64,000 bases of DNA, taken from contig NZ_KV467168.1 of NCBI RefSeq assembly GCF_001663775.1, positions 2,842,780-2,906,779 of the forward strand, in the 5' to 3' direction. Under the pieces are notes generated by a model. That model had not been told where the DNA came from and did not search any database. It saw nothing but the letters and a program-made list of their open reading frames with translations. The stretch comes from Arthrobacter sp. B6. GTDB lineage: Bacteria > Actinomycetota > Actinomycetes > Actinomycetales > Micrococcaceae. Position numbers and translations under genes: made by a program. Below, piece after piece: positions 32,157-40,929 of this stretch (position 1 is its first letter; every line of letters begins with the position of its first letter).

Positions 32157-32936
32157 ATGCCCGCTCCCGCACTTATGGTGAAAGACCTTACGGTCACAAG
32201 CGGTAACCGGACCCTCGTCCATCACGCTGGCTTTTCCGTTGAAGCCGGCGAACGCGTAGCCCTCTTGGGCGCGTCGGGGTCGGGAAAGTCCTTGACCGCC
32301 GGAGCGCTTGCCGGTGAACTCCCGGCAGGTTTCTGCCTTACGGGCCGCGTAAGTTACAGCGGGGTTGAGGCGGGCCGGCACGGACGGCCCGCCGGCAACA
32401 CTGTGGCGATGATCCAGCAGGACCCCTCGACGGCCCTTAATCCCTTGGTTCCCGTTGGACAGCAGCTGGTCATCCCTTTGCGCCGGGCCGGCCGACCCCG
32501 GCCTGAAGCCCAGGCCGAAGCCGCACGGCTGCTGGCTCGGGTGGGAATGCGGGAGCCCGGCCAGATCCTGAAGCGCTATACCGGTGAGCTGTCCGGGGGC
32601 CAGATCCAGCGGGTCTGCATCGCCATGGCCTTGGCCTGCCGGAGCCCCTTCCTTATCGCCGACGAACCAACTACCGCCCTGGATCCGGTCAACCAACACA
32701 GGGTGCTGGAGGCGCTCCGCAGCTGGGGATCTGAGGGGCGCGGGCTCCTCTTCATCACACACGACCTGACGGCGGCCGCCACCCTTTGCAGCCGGGCGTT
32801 GGTGATGGAGTCCGGCCGCGTCGTGGAGGAGGCTCCCATGACGGACCTGCTGCGACGCCCTCAACACCCCTATTCCCAGCGCCTGGTAGAGGCAGCCGCA
32901 GGGCCCTTCGTCCGGAATCTGGAAGCTGCCGCGTGA
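32157..32936 (+). CDS. Oligopeptide/nickel-type ABC transporter ATP-binding protein (DppD-like)
   Basis: A 259-residue ABC ATPase. Walker A GASGSGKS (38-45), Q-loop MIQQDPSTALNPL (the STALNP form marks the Opp/Dpp/Nik group), signature ELSGGQIQR, Walker B FLIADEPTTALD and H-loop THDLTAA are all present. It lacks the C-terminal Cys cluster found in some DppD/OppD proteins. It is the first gene of a four-gene unit: two ATPases, a solute-binding lipoprotein and a fused permease. GTGA overlap couples it to the second ATPase. The imported solute is probably a peptide, opine or metal chelate. Confidence 0.92.
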   Translation: MPAPALMVKDLTVTSGNRTLVHHAGFSVEAGERVALLGASGSGKSLTAGALAGELPAGFCLTGRVSYSGVEAGRHGRPAGNTVAMIQQDPSTALNPLVPVGQQLVIPLRRAGRPRPEAQAEAARLLARVGMREPGQILKRYTGELSGGQIQRVCIAMALACRSPFLIADEPTTALDPVNQHRVLEALRSWGSEGRGLLFITHDLTAAATLCSRALVMESGRVVEEAPMTDLLRRPQHPYSQRLVEAAAGPFVRNLEAAA

Positions 32937-33712
32937 CCGGAGCGCTCCTGGCCAGTGGCGTCTCCTTCGCCTATCCCCGACGCAGCGTCCGCGGCCCGCA
33001 ACCACCCCAGGTTCTCCGGAATGTAACCTTGCAGGTCTCAGCCGGGGAAAGCGTGGCGCTGGTGGGCAGTTCAGGCTCGGGCAAGTCCACCCTCCTGCGG
33101 ATTATGCTCGCTCTGGCCAGGCCGTCGGCAGGGACGGTGACCCTGGGCGGGCAGGCGGTTGTGCCAGGCCGGGCTTCCGGGCTTCGGTGGTACCGGCGGG
33201 CGGTTCAATACATCCCACAGAACCCCGGTGGCAGCCTGGACCCCAGGATGCGTGTATCCCAGCTGCTGGCGGAGCCCTTGAGGCAGCTCGCCGTGCCTGG
33301 AGACCATAAAAAGTTGATCAGGCAGGTCCTTGAACGGGTCGAGGTTCCTGCTGAACTGCTGGAATGCAGGCCGGGAGAACTCTCCGGCGGACAGAACCAG
33401 CGCGTTGCGATAGCAAGAGCACTGGTGGTGTCGCCGAAGTTCCTCTTGGCGGACGAACCGGTGAGCGGGCTCGACCTGCCGCTGCGGAATGCGGTGGTTT
33501 CGCTGCTGGACAGCCTGGTCCACCGGGAGGGGCTTGGGCTTGTCCTGGTTACGCACGATCTGTCCACGGCCACCGGGATGTGCGGGCGGACCTCCGTTCT
33601 TTCCGAAGGAGAAGTTGTGGAGCACGGGGCAACGCCGCAAGTACTGGCCCATCCCGCCCACCAGGCAACAGCCGCCCTTCTCCAGGCCAGCGCAGCATCA
33701 ATAGGCGCCTAA
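32933..33712 (+). CDS. Oligopeptide/nickel-type ABC transporter ATP-binding protein (DppF-like)
   Basis: A 259-residue ABC ATPase starting at GTG 32933, which overlaps the upstream TGA by three bases. Walker A GSSGSGKS, Q-loop YIPQNPGGSLDPRM (the GSLDPRM form of DppF/NikE), signature LSGGQNQR, Walker B FLLADEPVSGLD and THDLSTA are present. It would pair with the DppD-like ATPase to power the fused permease. An earlier in-frame opening lies over the first ATPase in another frame and is not coding. Confidence 0.92.
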   Translation: MTGALLASGVSFAYPRRSVRGPQPPQVLRNVTLQVSAGESVALVGSSGSGKSTLLRIMLALARPSAGTVTLGGQAVVPGRASGLRWYRRAVQYIPQNPGGSLDPRMRVSQLLAEPLRQLAVPGDHKKLIRQVLERVEVPAELLECRPGELSGGQNQRVAIARALVVSPKFLLADEPVSGLDLPLRNAVVSLLDSLVHREGLGLVLVTHDLSTATGMCGRTSVLSEGEVVEHGATPQVLAHPAHQATAALLQASAASIGA

Positions 33713-33791
33713 GGCTCAATAGGCCCTGGCTCATTGGGTCCTGGAAGCCCGTACAGAATTAGCGATTCAACAGAAAGATCAGGTACATCCG

Positions 33792-35327
33792 TTGGTAGAA
33801 GTTCGATTTAGAAGCGTTGCGGCCAGCGCCGCAGCTTTGGTCCTGGTGGCGGGCCTCACGGGCTGTTTCGCGGCCGGCGCCGACGAGGGAGCCGGAAGCG
33901 TTGGTTCTGGCGCGGAACGCATAAAGCTGGCCATGATGCAGCCGCCGCGCTCGGGGCTGACGCCGTTGAGCGACGATGCCTTTAAGCTCTCACGCTGGAA
34001 GACGGCCGAAACGCTGGTGGTGCTCAACGAACTGGGTGACGCGGAACCTGCGCTTTCCACCGCCTGGCAGCAGCTTGATGCGACCAGCTGGAGGTTTGAG
34101 CTCCGCAGCGGCGTCACCTTCCACGACGGGACGTTGCTGACATCCGCCGAAGTTGCTGCCTCTATCACCGCCGCCGCCAAGGCGAGCCCCAAGCCCAGGA
34201 TCCTGGACGGGGTGGAGCTTTCAGTCCGCGTGGACGGGCCGGGTGCGGTAGTTGTGGCAACACAGACGCCGGATCCCCTGCTGCCCCAGCGGTTATCAAG
34301 CCCGCAGCTCGCCATCCTCGCTGCCGCAGCCTACAAGGAGGGCGGAGTGGTGGACCCTGTCAATACGGGGACGGGACCCTTCAAGCTCGTGTCCGTGGAG
34401 GGAACGTCGTCGGCACGCCTGGACCGCTTTGACGGTTACTGGGGCGAGAAAGCCGAAGCGGACGGGATTGACGTGCAGTTCGTGCCGGACGGAACTGCAC
34501 GGGCAGCAGCCCTCCGGACCGGGACCGCCGACATTGTTGAGTCCATTCCGGTGGGACAGGCGGCGCAGATCGATCCGGAGCTGATCCACGAAGTTCCCAT
34601 GCCGCGGACCAATACGCTGTATCTGAACACCGCCTCAGGGCCCTTTGCAGATCCTGCCTTGCGCGCCTCAGCCCGTGAGGCGGTCGACCGGGGGACCATC
34701 GTGGACCGGGTCTATGAAGGGCGGGCGGACCGGGCGGAAGGGCTGCTTGGACCGGCACTGCCCTGGGCCGCAGACGAACGGGGCAATGACGCCTACACCG
34801 CCGCCCTTGCGGGCCGCGTGGCGGCCACTGCGGTCAAGGGGACCCCCATCAGGCTGGGCACGTTCACGGACCGGGCAGAGCTTCCGGAAGTTGCCGTCCA
34901 GCTCGAACAGCAGTTGGAGACTGCCGGGTTCGTCGTGGAACAGGAAGTCCGCGAGTACCAGCATATTGAGGCCGATGCGCTGGACGGCAAATTTGATGCG
35001 TTTATCCTCTCACGCGCAACGGTGCTCGATTCCGGAGACCCGGTGGCGTACCTCTACAGCGACTTTTCCTGCGCCGGTTCCTTCAATATCTCGCAGTTCT
35101 GCGACCCGGATGTTGATGCGGCGCTCACCAAGGCCGCCGCGATCCCGGCGGGTGCGGAGCGCAGGGCCGCCATTGGCGCCGTCGAGAGCCTCATTCTTGC
35201 GCGGGATGCGGCAATTCCGCTGCTGCATGAGCGTGTCATCCAGGGCGAGTCTGCCGAAGTCCGCGGCGCGGAACGGGATCCCCGTGAACGGGCTCTCGTT
35301 ACCAGCCGGACAGGCATCTCCGGCTAA
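33792..35327 (+). CDS. ABC transporter family 5 substrate-binding lipoprotein
   Basis: A 511-residue extracellular solute-binding protein of the peptide/nickel (SBP_bac_5) family. The likely start is TTG 33792; the signal peptide ends in LTGC (22-25), so Cys25 is the lipid-anchored residue. The mature part has WRFELRSGVTFHDGTLLTSAEV, the family hallmark, and NTGTGPFKL and LNTASGPFADPALR later. Length is usual for the family. It is preceded by an 80-base gap after the second ATPase and its stop overlaps the permease start (TAATG). Confidence 0.92.
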   Translation: MVEVRFRSVAASAAALVLVAGLTGCFAAGADEGAGSVGSGAERIKLAMMQPPRSGLTPLSDDAFKLSRWKTAETLVVLNELGDAEPALSTAWQQLDATSWRFELRSGVTFHDGTLLTSAEVAASITAAAKASPKPRILDGVELSVRVDGPGAVVVATQTPDPLLPQRLSSPQLAILAAAAYKEGGVVDPVNTGTGPFKLVSVEGTSSARLDRFDGYWGEKAEADGIDVQFVPDGTARAAALRTGTADIVESIPVGQAAQIDPELIHEVPMPRTNTLYLNTASGPFADPALRASAREAVDRGTIVDRVYEGRADRAEGLLGPALPWAADERGNDAYTAALAGRVAATAVKGTPIRLGTFTDRAELPEVAVQLEQQLETAGFVVEQEVREYQHIEADALDGKFDAFILSRATVLDSGDPVAYLYSDFSCAGSFNISQFCDPDVDAALTKAAAIPAGAERRAAIGAVESLILARDAAIPLLHERVIQGESAEVRGAERDPRERALVTSRTGISG

Positions 35328-37111
35328 TGCGCATGGGACCTGCCTTCATCAAGGTCACAGCCTCGCGGGTCATTGCCCTTCTCGCCCTTGTCCTCCTGGT
35401 CGGCCTGCTGCCGTGGCTTTCAGGCAGGGGGGCGGAGTACACCATCCTCCGTGCCCGCTATGCAGACAGGGAAGCAACACCCGAGTCGCTGGCAACAATC
35501 CGCGAGGAACTTGGCCTTGACCAGGGTCCCGTGAGGATCTTCCTTTCGTGGCTGCAGGACGTGCTGGCAGGCGACTTTGGAAATTCCTGGATCACCAATA
35601 CGCCGGTGGGTCCCGGCATCGGAGCTGCCCTGGGCGTCTCCATCACGTTGATGGGATTCGCCATCACCATCGCTGTCCTGATTGCGTTGTCGATCTGCGT
35701 CCCGGCCGTGATCGCAGGTCATCGGCGACGGCAGAGACCGGCATCCGGCGCCTTCGCGGCGGCGCTGACGGCTGTACCGGAATTCCTTCTCGCCGCCGTC
35801 CTGCTGGTGGCGGGCAGCATCTGGCTGGGTTGGTTTCCGCCTTACGGTTGGCTGGGCCTGCAGCATGCCGTCCTGCCGGCACTGTCCCTCGGCATCCCGG
35901 GGGGCGGGCTGATCGGGCTGCTCCTGTCGGATTCCCTTCGCGCAGCGTTTGCTGAGAGGTGGGTGGGCAGCTGGGCGATGGCCGGGGCCGGCAGGTTGAA
36001 GATCACTTGCGCGGTATTCCGCCGGGCCCTGCCGTCAGTATTGCCCCAGATCGGGCTTGTGCTGATCGGTCTTACCGGTGGTGCGGTGGCCGTTGAGAAG
36101 GTGTATGCCATCCCTGGCCTGGGCCGCGCCGTCCTCGGCGCTGCCAGCGCCCAGGATATTCCGACGCTGCAGGCAGGAATGCTGGCCCTGATGGGGCTGG
36201 CCGTTGCGGTGGGAACCGTAACGGCGGGTCTGAGGTACTTCCTGATCGGGCCGGCCATCCGCTTTGGAACCGTCCCCGTTCCGGCAGCGCAGGGGTTCCG
36301 GACCCGCCGTGATCTGGCCGTGCCCGCTGTGACTGCCGCTGCCTTGCTGCTCATCATCGGAGCGGGCCTTCTCCGGGATCCCTTCCTGTCCGCGCACCCC
36401 CGGCTGGCCCCACCTGGCTGGACGCTACCCTTCGGGGCTGACGCGAGCGGGAGGGACATCCTGGCCCGCGTGGGGCATGGAGCGGTCACTACGCTGGGGA
36501 CAGCGCTGCTGGTGGTTCTGGTCTGTCTGGTCGTGGGAGTCGCTATTGGTTTGTTCCCTTTGGCGGCAACGGGTCCGCTGGAAGTCACCAATGCTGCCCC
36601 GCCCATCCTCGCCGGGCTGGTTGTCGCAGCCCTTATCGGACCATCCGCACAGGGTGCGGCCCTCGCAGTGGCGGCGGTGAGCTGGGCGCCCCTTGCCGCC
36701 CACACGGCAGCCCTGGCGCAGGAAGCAAGAGCGCAGCCCTATGTGCAGATCCTTCCGGTGCTGGGCGTCGGCCGGGGCGGGGTGCTGGTCCGTTACATCC
36801 TGCCCGTCGTAGTGGGCCCCGTCTTCCGCCACGCGATGCTGAGACTTCCCGGGATAGCGCTGGCGCTTGCGGCCTTGGGATTCCTGGGCCTTGGACCCCA
36901 GCAGCCCACTCCGGAGTGGGGGCTAATCCTGGCTGAAGGCATCAACTACGTGGAGCGCGCTCCGTGGACTGTCCTCGCCCCGGCCCTCGCGCTCGTCCTG
37001 GCCTCCGTGCTGGCCGTTGCACTGGCAGGGCTGGGAACCAGTTCGCGCGTGGACGGGCGGACCCGGACCGATGCCAACGCAGCACGGCAAGCGTCGCCGG
37101 CCCAGCTCTAG
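35327..37111 (+). CDS. Fused DppB-DppC-type ABC permease
   Basis: A 594-residue protein in which two Opp/Dpp-type permeases, normally separate subunits of about 300 residues, are joined. The first half (1-315) has the DppB features: LGLDQGPVRIFLSWLQDVLAGDFGNSW, VPEFLLAAVLLV and KVYAIPGLGRAVLGAA. The second half (about 330-580) has DppC features: PFGADASGRDILARVGHGA and an EAA-type loop LPVLGVGRGGVLVRYILPVVVG. About 12 transmembrane segments are expected. ATG 35327 overlaps the TAA of the binding-protein gene by one base. The fusion fixes subunit stoichiometry; the ATPases remain separate. Confidence 0.9.
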   Translation: MRMGPAFIKVTASRVIALLALVLLVGLLPWLSGRGAEYTILRARYADREATPESLATIREELGLDQGPVRIFLSWLQDVLAGDFGNSWITNTPVGPGIGAALGVSITLMGFAITIAVLIALSICVPAVIAGHRRRQRPASGAFAAALTAVPEFLLAAVLLVAGSIWLGWFPPYGWLGLQHAVLPALSLGIPGGGLIGLLLSDSLRAAFAERWVGSWAMAGAGRLKITCAVFRRALPSVLPQIGLVLIGLTGGAVAVEKVYAIPGLGRAVLGAASAQDIPTLQAGMLALMGLAVAVGTVTAGLRYFLIGPAIRFGTVPVPAAQGFRTRRDLAVPAVTAAALLLIIGAGLLRDPFLSAHPRLAPPGWTLPFGADASGRDILARVGHGAVTTLGTALLVVLVCLVVGVAIGLFPLAATGPLEVTNAAPPILAGLVVAALIGPSAQGAALAVAAVSWAPLAAHTAALAQEARAQPYVQILPVLGVGRGGVLVRYILPVVVGPVFRHAMLRLPGIALALAALGFLGLGPQQPTPEWGLILAEGINYVERAPWTVLAPALALVLASVLAVALAGLGTSSRVDGRTRTDANAARQASPAQL

Positions 37112-37113
37112 GG

Positions 37114-37242
37114 GAGCCCTCAAGGGGCTCGGGACCCCCTTAAGAGCCATCGAGCGCTGCTGGCCGGCTCCTCGCTCGCAAGCTCGGCCAAGAAACCCTG
37201 CCTGCGTGCCCCAACCGCCGTTTTCAGGATTCAAAAGGGCGG
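37114..37242. terminator. Two hairpins between the convergent permease and purM genes
   Basis: GAGCCC/GGGCTC (37114-37130, 5-base loop) follows the permease stop. CCGCCGTTTT (37215-37224) pairs with AAAAGGGCGG (37233-37242) with one mismatch and gives a T-run on both strands, suiting termination of purM on the minus strand. Confidence 0.5.
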
Positions 37243-37264
37243 CAGTGGAGCACCCGTTGAGGGT

Positions 37265-38434
37265 TTAGGTGTACGCGTTGACCAGGCGGACAGCGCCGCC
37301 GTCGACGCCCTTGGCGCCCTGGACGTAGTCCGGGCCGGACTTGAGGATGGAGTCCGAGTCGGCCGTGACGGTGCCCATGATCCAGGACGGCAGGCCGCGG
37401 TCGTTAAGGCGGGCCACGGCGGCGTCGGCGGCCTCGGCGGAGACGATGGCCACCATGCCGACGCCGAGGTTCAGGGTGCGCTCCAGGTCAGCCAGCGGGA
37501 CGTTGCCCAGCTCGGAGACCAGTTTGAAGATGGCTGGCAGCTCCCACGTGGCACGGTCCACGGTGGCCACCAGGCCCTGCGGAAGCACGCGGGCCAGGTT
37601 GGCGGCAAGGCCGCCGCCCGTGACGTGGCTGAAGCCGTGCACGGCTGCACCTCCGGCGGAGCCGCTGACGGGGAAGGCGCGGGCCAGGTCCAGGCAGTCA
37701 GCGGCGTAGACGCGGGTGGGCTCCAGCAGTTCCTCGCCCAGGGTGCGGCCCAGTTCGGAAACCTGGCGGTCCAGGGCCCAGCCTGCGTGGTTGATGACGC
37801 GGCGGACCAGGGAGTAGCCGTTGGAATGCAGGCCGGAGGAGGCCATGCCGATCACCACATCGCCGGCGCGGACGCGGTCCGGGCCCAGCAGTTCTGAGGC
37901 TTCGACCACACCGGTGGCGGCACCGGCGACGTCGTATTCGTGTTCGCCCAGCAGGCCCGGGTGCTCGGCGGTTTCGCCGCCCACCAGGGCGGTGCCGGCC
38001 ACGGAGCAGGCTGCGGCGATGCCGCGGACGATGTCCGCGATGCGCTCGGGGACAACCTTGCCGCAGGCGATGTAGTCGGTCATGTAGAGCGGCTCTGCGC
38101 CGACCACCACGATGTCGTCCACCACCATGCCGACGAGGTCAAAGCCGATGGTGTCGTGGATGTCCATGGCCTGGGCGATGGCAACCTTGGTGCCCACGCC
38201 GTCGGTGGACGTGGCCAGCAGCGGGCGCTTGTAAGTCAGCAGCCTGGAAACGTCGTACAGCCCGGCGAACCCGCCGACCCCTCCGATCACGGAGGAGTTG
38301 TGGGTGGCCTTCACGGCACCCTTCATCAGCTCGACGGCGCGGTCGCCGGCTTCGACGTCAACACCGGCGGAGGCATAGGTGATGCCCGCGGGACTCTTTG
38401 AAGCGTTACCGGCGGCGGGGGTTGCGGAAGTCAT
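37265..38434 (-). CDS. purM: Phosphoribosylformylglycinamidine cyclo-ligase (AIR synthetase)
   Basis: PurM makes aminoimidazole ribotide from FGAM and ATP, step five of purine synthesis. The 389-residue protein has ITYASAGVDVEAGDRAVELM at the N-terminus, STDGVGTKVAIA, the DDIVVVGAEPLYMTDYIACGK stretch and GGGLAANLARVLPQG in the C-terminal domain, all typical. It is longer than E. coli PurM by about 45 residues, partly through a 15-residue N-terminal extension. Its ATG overlaps the purF stop (ATGA), so the two are translated as a coupled pair. Confidence 0.97.
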   Translation of the reverse strand: MTSATPAAGNASKSPAGITYASAGVDVEAGDRAVELMKGAVKATHNSSVIGGVGGFAGLYDVSRLLTYKRPLLATSTDGVGTKVAIAQAMDIHDTIGFDLVGMVVDDIVVVGAEPLYMTDYIACGKVVPERIADIVRGIAAACSVAGTALVGGETAEHPGLLGEHEYDVAGAATGVVEASELLGPDRVRAGDVVIGMASSGLHSNGYSLVRRVINHAGWALDRQVSELGRTLGEELLEPTRVYAADCLDLARAFPVSGSAGGAAVHGFSHVTGGGLAANLARVLPQGLVATVDRATWELPAIFKLVSELGNVPLADLERTLNLGVGMVAIVSAEAADAAVARLNDRGLPSWIMGTVTADSDSILKSGPDYVQGAKGVDGGAVRLVNAYT

Positions 38435-40113
38435 ACGGACTCTTTCTTGTCAGCGCCGGTGGTGGCGGCGTGTACGTCTGGCACGAGGTCGGCTTCGGTG
38501 AGCAGGTTCTCGAATTCGGCATCCGGGCCCGGGTCGCAGCCCGTGGCCCCGGACTTCTCGGCCGGGTCCGCACCGTCGTCGACGGAGGAAACAGCCAGTG
38601 CGGCCGTGGCGCCGGGGAAGGCGGAGGGCGACGGCGTGAGGCCGCCGAGGTCGGTGCGCTCCAGCAGGTTCTTGCCCAGCTTGTCCGAGGCCGGGAGCTC
38701 GATGGGGTACTTGCCCGTGAAGCAGGCGGTGCAGAGGCGTTCGCGGGGCTGCTGGGTGGCGCCGATCATGCCGTCTTCGGAGATGTAGGCCAGGGAGTCG
38801 GCACCGATGGCCTGGGAGATTTCCTCGATCGTAGCGCCGTTGGCGATCAGTTCCGCGCGGGAGGCGAAGTCGATGCCGTAAAAGCACGGCCACTGGACGG
38901 GCGGGGACGAGATCTTGACGTGGACGGCGGCGGCGCCGGCCTCGCGGAGCATCCGGACGATCGCCCGCTGGGTGTTTCCGCGGACGATGGAGTCGTCCAC
39001 CACCACTACGCGCTTGCCGCGGATCACGGACTCAAGGGCGTTCAGTTTGAGCCGGATGCCCAGCTGCCGGAGTGTCTGCGACGGCTGGATGAACGTGCGG
39101 CCAACGTAGGAGTTCTTGACGAAGCCGTGCGCGAACGGGATGCCGGATTCCTCGGCGTAGCCGACGGCGGCAGGGGTGCCGGACTCCGGGACGGGGATGA
39201 CGATGTCCGCTTCCTGGGTGTTTTCGCGGGCCAGCTGCCGGCCCATCTCCACCCGGGACTCGTACACGGAGCGGCCGGCGATGGCAGCGTCCGGGCGCGC
39301 GAGGTAAACGTACTCGAAAACGCAGCCGGCCGGCGTCGGCTCAGCAAAGCGCTGCGAACGCACGCCTTCCTCGTCGATGGCGATGAATTCGCCGGGCTCG
39401 ATTTCGCGGATGAAGCTGGCACCCACGGTGGCCAGGGCGGACTGCTCGGAGGCGACCACCCAGCCGCGCTCCAGCCGGCCAAGGACCAGCGGGCGGATGC
39501 CATAGGTGTCGCGGGCAGCGTAGAGGGTGCCTTCGTCCATAAAGACGAAGCAGAATCCGCCTTTGATCTTCGGCAGGAGCTCGGTGGCGGTCTGTTCGAG
39601 GGTCTTGCCCTCTTCGCCTTCCAGGAGCGCCGTGACCAGGGCAGTGTCTGAGGTGTTGCCCTGCTTCATTTCGCCGCTGAGCTGGCCGCCGTTGCGCTCC
39701 AGGATCATGGCGTTGAGCTCGGCCGTGTTGGTCAGGTTGCCGTTGTGCGCCAGGGCCACGGTTCCGGTGCTCGTGGCTCCGAGGGTGGGCTGTGCGTTGG
39801 CCCAGTGGCTGGCTCCGGTGGTGGAGTAGCGGCAGTGTCCCACCGCCAGGTGCCCGGTCAGGGTGTTCAGCGTGGTCTCGTCGAAGACCTGGGAAACGAG
39901 CCCCATGTCCTTGTAGACGTTGATCCGCTTGCCGTCGCTGGTGGCAATACCAGCCGACTCCTGACCGCGGTGCTGCAGTGCATACAGCCCGTAATAGGTG
40001 AGTTTTGCTACTTCTTCACCTGGTGCCCAGACCCCAAAAACGCCACAAGCGTCCTGAGGGCCTTTTTCGCCAGGGAGAAGATCATGAGAAAGTTTTCCAT
40101 CGCCGCGTGCCAC
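38431..40113 (-). CDS. purF: Amidophosphoribosyltransferase
   Basis: PurF catalyses the committed step of purine synthesis, transferring ammonia from glutamine to PRPP. The 560-residue precursor carries a 22-residue propeptide before the catalytic Cys23 (DACGVFGVWAP). Four Cys at the positions of the Bacillus-type [4Fe-4S] cluster are visible (AGCVFE, WPCFYG and LCTAC), and the PRPP loop is VVVVDDSIVRGNT. The last 60 residues are a disordered tail. The GTG at 40113 is chosen because GATAAT (complement of 40120-40125) ends six bases before it; a leaderless mRNA is likely. Confidence 0.96.
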   Translation of the reverse strand: MARGDGKLSHDLLPGEKGPQDACGVFGVWAPGEEVAKLTYYGLYALQHRGQESAGIATSDGKRINVYKDMGLVSQVFDETTLNTLTGHLAVGHCRYSTTGASHWANAQPTLGATSTGTVALAHNGNLTNTAELNAMILERNGGQLSGEMKQGNTSDTALVTALLEGEEGKTLEQTATELLPKIKGGFCFVFMDEGTLYAARDTYGIRPLVLGRLERGWVVASEQSALATVGASFIREIEPGEFIAIDEEGVRSQRFAEPTPAGCVFEYVYLARPDAAIAGRSVYESRVEMGRQLARENTQEADIVIPVPESGTPAAVGYAEESGIPFAHGFVKNSYVGRTFIQPSQTLRQLGIRLKLNALESVIRGKRVVVVDDSIVRGNTQRAIVRMLREAGAAAVHVKISSPPVQWPCFYGIDFASRAELIANGATIEEISQAIGADSLAYISEDGMIGATQQPRERLCTACFTGKYPIELPASDKLGKNLLERTDLGGLTPSPSAFPGATAALAVSSVDDGADPAEKSGATGCDPGPDAEFENLLTEADLVPDVHAATTGADKKESV

Positions 40114-40184
40114 TGGTCGATTATCTCACGACATGGGGTAAGACTTTTCCGCGGCGGCGTTTGTGACTGTGCCGGCGCTTGTGC

Positions 40185-40499
40185 CTACGGCGCTGTGCCG
40201 TCGTCCGGCTCCGAGTCGGGGACGGCCTCCACGATGGCGCGCTGCTGGCGCTTGACGCTCCGCCGGTCCAGGAGGAGGGCCGCTACGGCGCCCAAAAGAG
40301 CACCGCCGGCACCGAACATCACCATGAAAAACCCGAATACCGAGCCGCGGTCAAAGGTCTCATCGCCGGGGAGTCCGTACGCTACAAGTGCAGCCACCAC
40401 GACGCCCACCAGGCCACCGAGGATGAGGAAGGGCACATATTTGGGTGCCCGGCGGACGGTGACCTCGCGGCGTTCAGCGGGGGTTTCTTCAAAAGCCAT
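40185..40499 (-). CDS. Small two-helix membrane protein, 104 aa
   Basis: Two transmembrane segments (VPFLILGGLVGVVVAALVAYGL and VFGFFMVMFGAGGALLGAVAALL) are separated by a short polar loop, with a basic N-terminus and an acidic C-terminal tail. It resembles small actinobacterial membrane proteins commonly found next to purF, but no named family is certain. TAGGCT (complement of 40507-40512) ends seven bases before ATG 40499, so it is probably leaderless. The purF start lies 71 bases downstream with its own -10 box. Confidence 0.8.
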   Translation of the reverse strand: MAFEETPAERREVTVRRAPKYVPFLILGGLVGVVVAALVAYGLPGDETFDRGSVFGFFMVMFGAGGALLGAVAALLLDRRSVKRQQRAIVEAVPDSEPDDGTAP

Positions 40500-40520
40500 G
40501 CCATCAAGCCTACTTCCCTT

Positions 40521-40583
40521 GAGTTTTTGTCCACATAATGACCCCAAACGGGCTCCGAAGTCGCCAGAAGTGGACAAAAACTC
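40521..40583. repeat. Dispersed palindrome family 2, copy c
   Basis: GAGTTTTTGTCCA (40521-40533) and TGGACAAAAACTC (40571-40583); 63 bp. It lies between the start of the small membrane protein gene and the stop of uraH, both on the minus strand, a few bases from each. Confidence 0.88.
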
Positions 40584-40590
40584 GCAGGAA

Positions 40591-40929
40591 TTAGCTGCCG
40601 CGGTAGGTGGAGTAGGCGAACGGGCTGAGCAGCAGCGGCACGTGGTAGTGCTCCACGCCCGTCACCTCAAAGACCAGGTCAACCTCAGGGAAGAACGTGG
40701 CCGTGCCCAGGGCGGCGTAGTAGTCACCGGTGCCGAAGTTGAGCCGGTAGCGCCCGGGCGCAAGCTGCTCGGGCCCAAGGTCCTTCGCCCGGCCGTCGGC
40801 ATCGGTAACGGAGCCGGCGAGCTGGTGCCAGGTGTCGCCATCCTGATGGAAAAGGACGACGGCGACTCCCGCAGCCGGGCGTCCGGCCCCGGTGTCCAGG
40901 ACATGGGTGGTGACGTGGGAAACGCTCAT
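40591..40929 (-). CDS. uraH: 5-hydroxyisourate hydrolase
   Basis: UraH hydrolyses 5-hydroxyisourate, the product of urate oxidase, to OHCU. The 112-residue transthyretin-like protein has the start HVTTHVLDTGAGRPAAGV, the RYRLNF strand, HYHVPLLLSPFAYSTYRGS at the end, and the C-terminal YRGS signature that marks the enzyme from true transthyretin. Its ATG overlaps the uraD stop, so the two urate-pathway genes form one coupled unit. A urate oxidase gene is not in the window. Confidence 0.96.
   Translation of the reverse strand: MSVSHVTTHVLDTGAGRPAAGVAVVLFHQDGDTWHQLAGSVTDADGRAKDLGPEQLAPGRYRLNFGTGDYYAALGTATFFPEVDLVFEVTGVEHYHVPLLLSPFAYSTYRGS

Noticed and set aside
38398..39651. 417-codon open frame on the plus strand
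   Set aside because: Complement of purF; shadow of a real gene.
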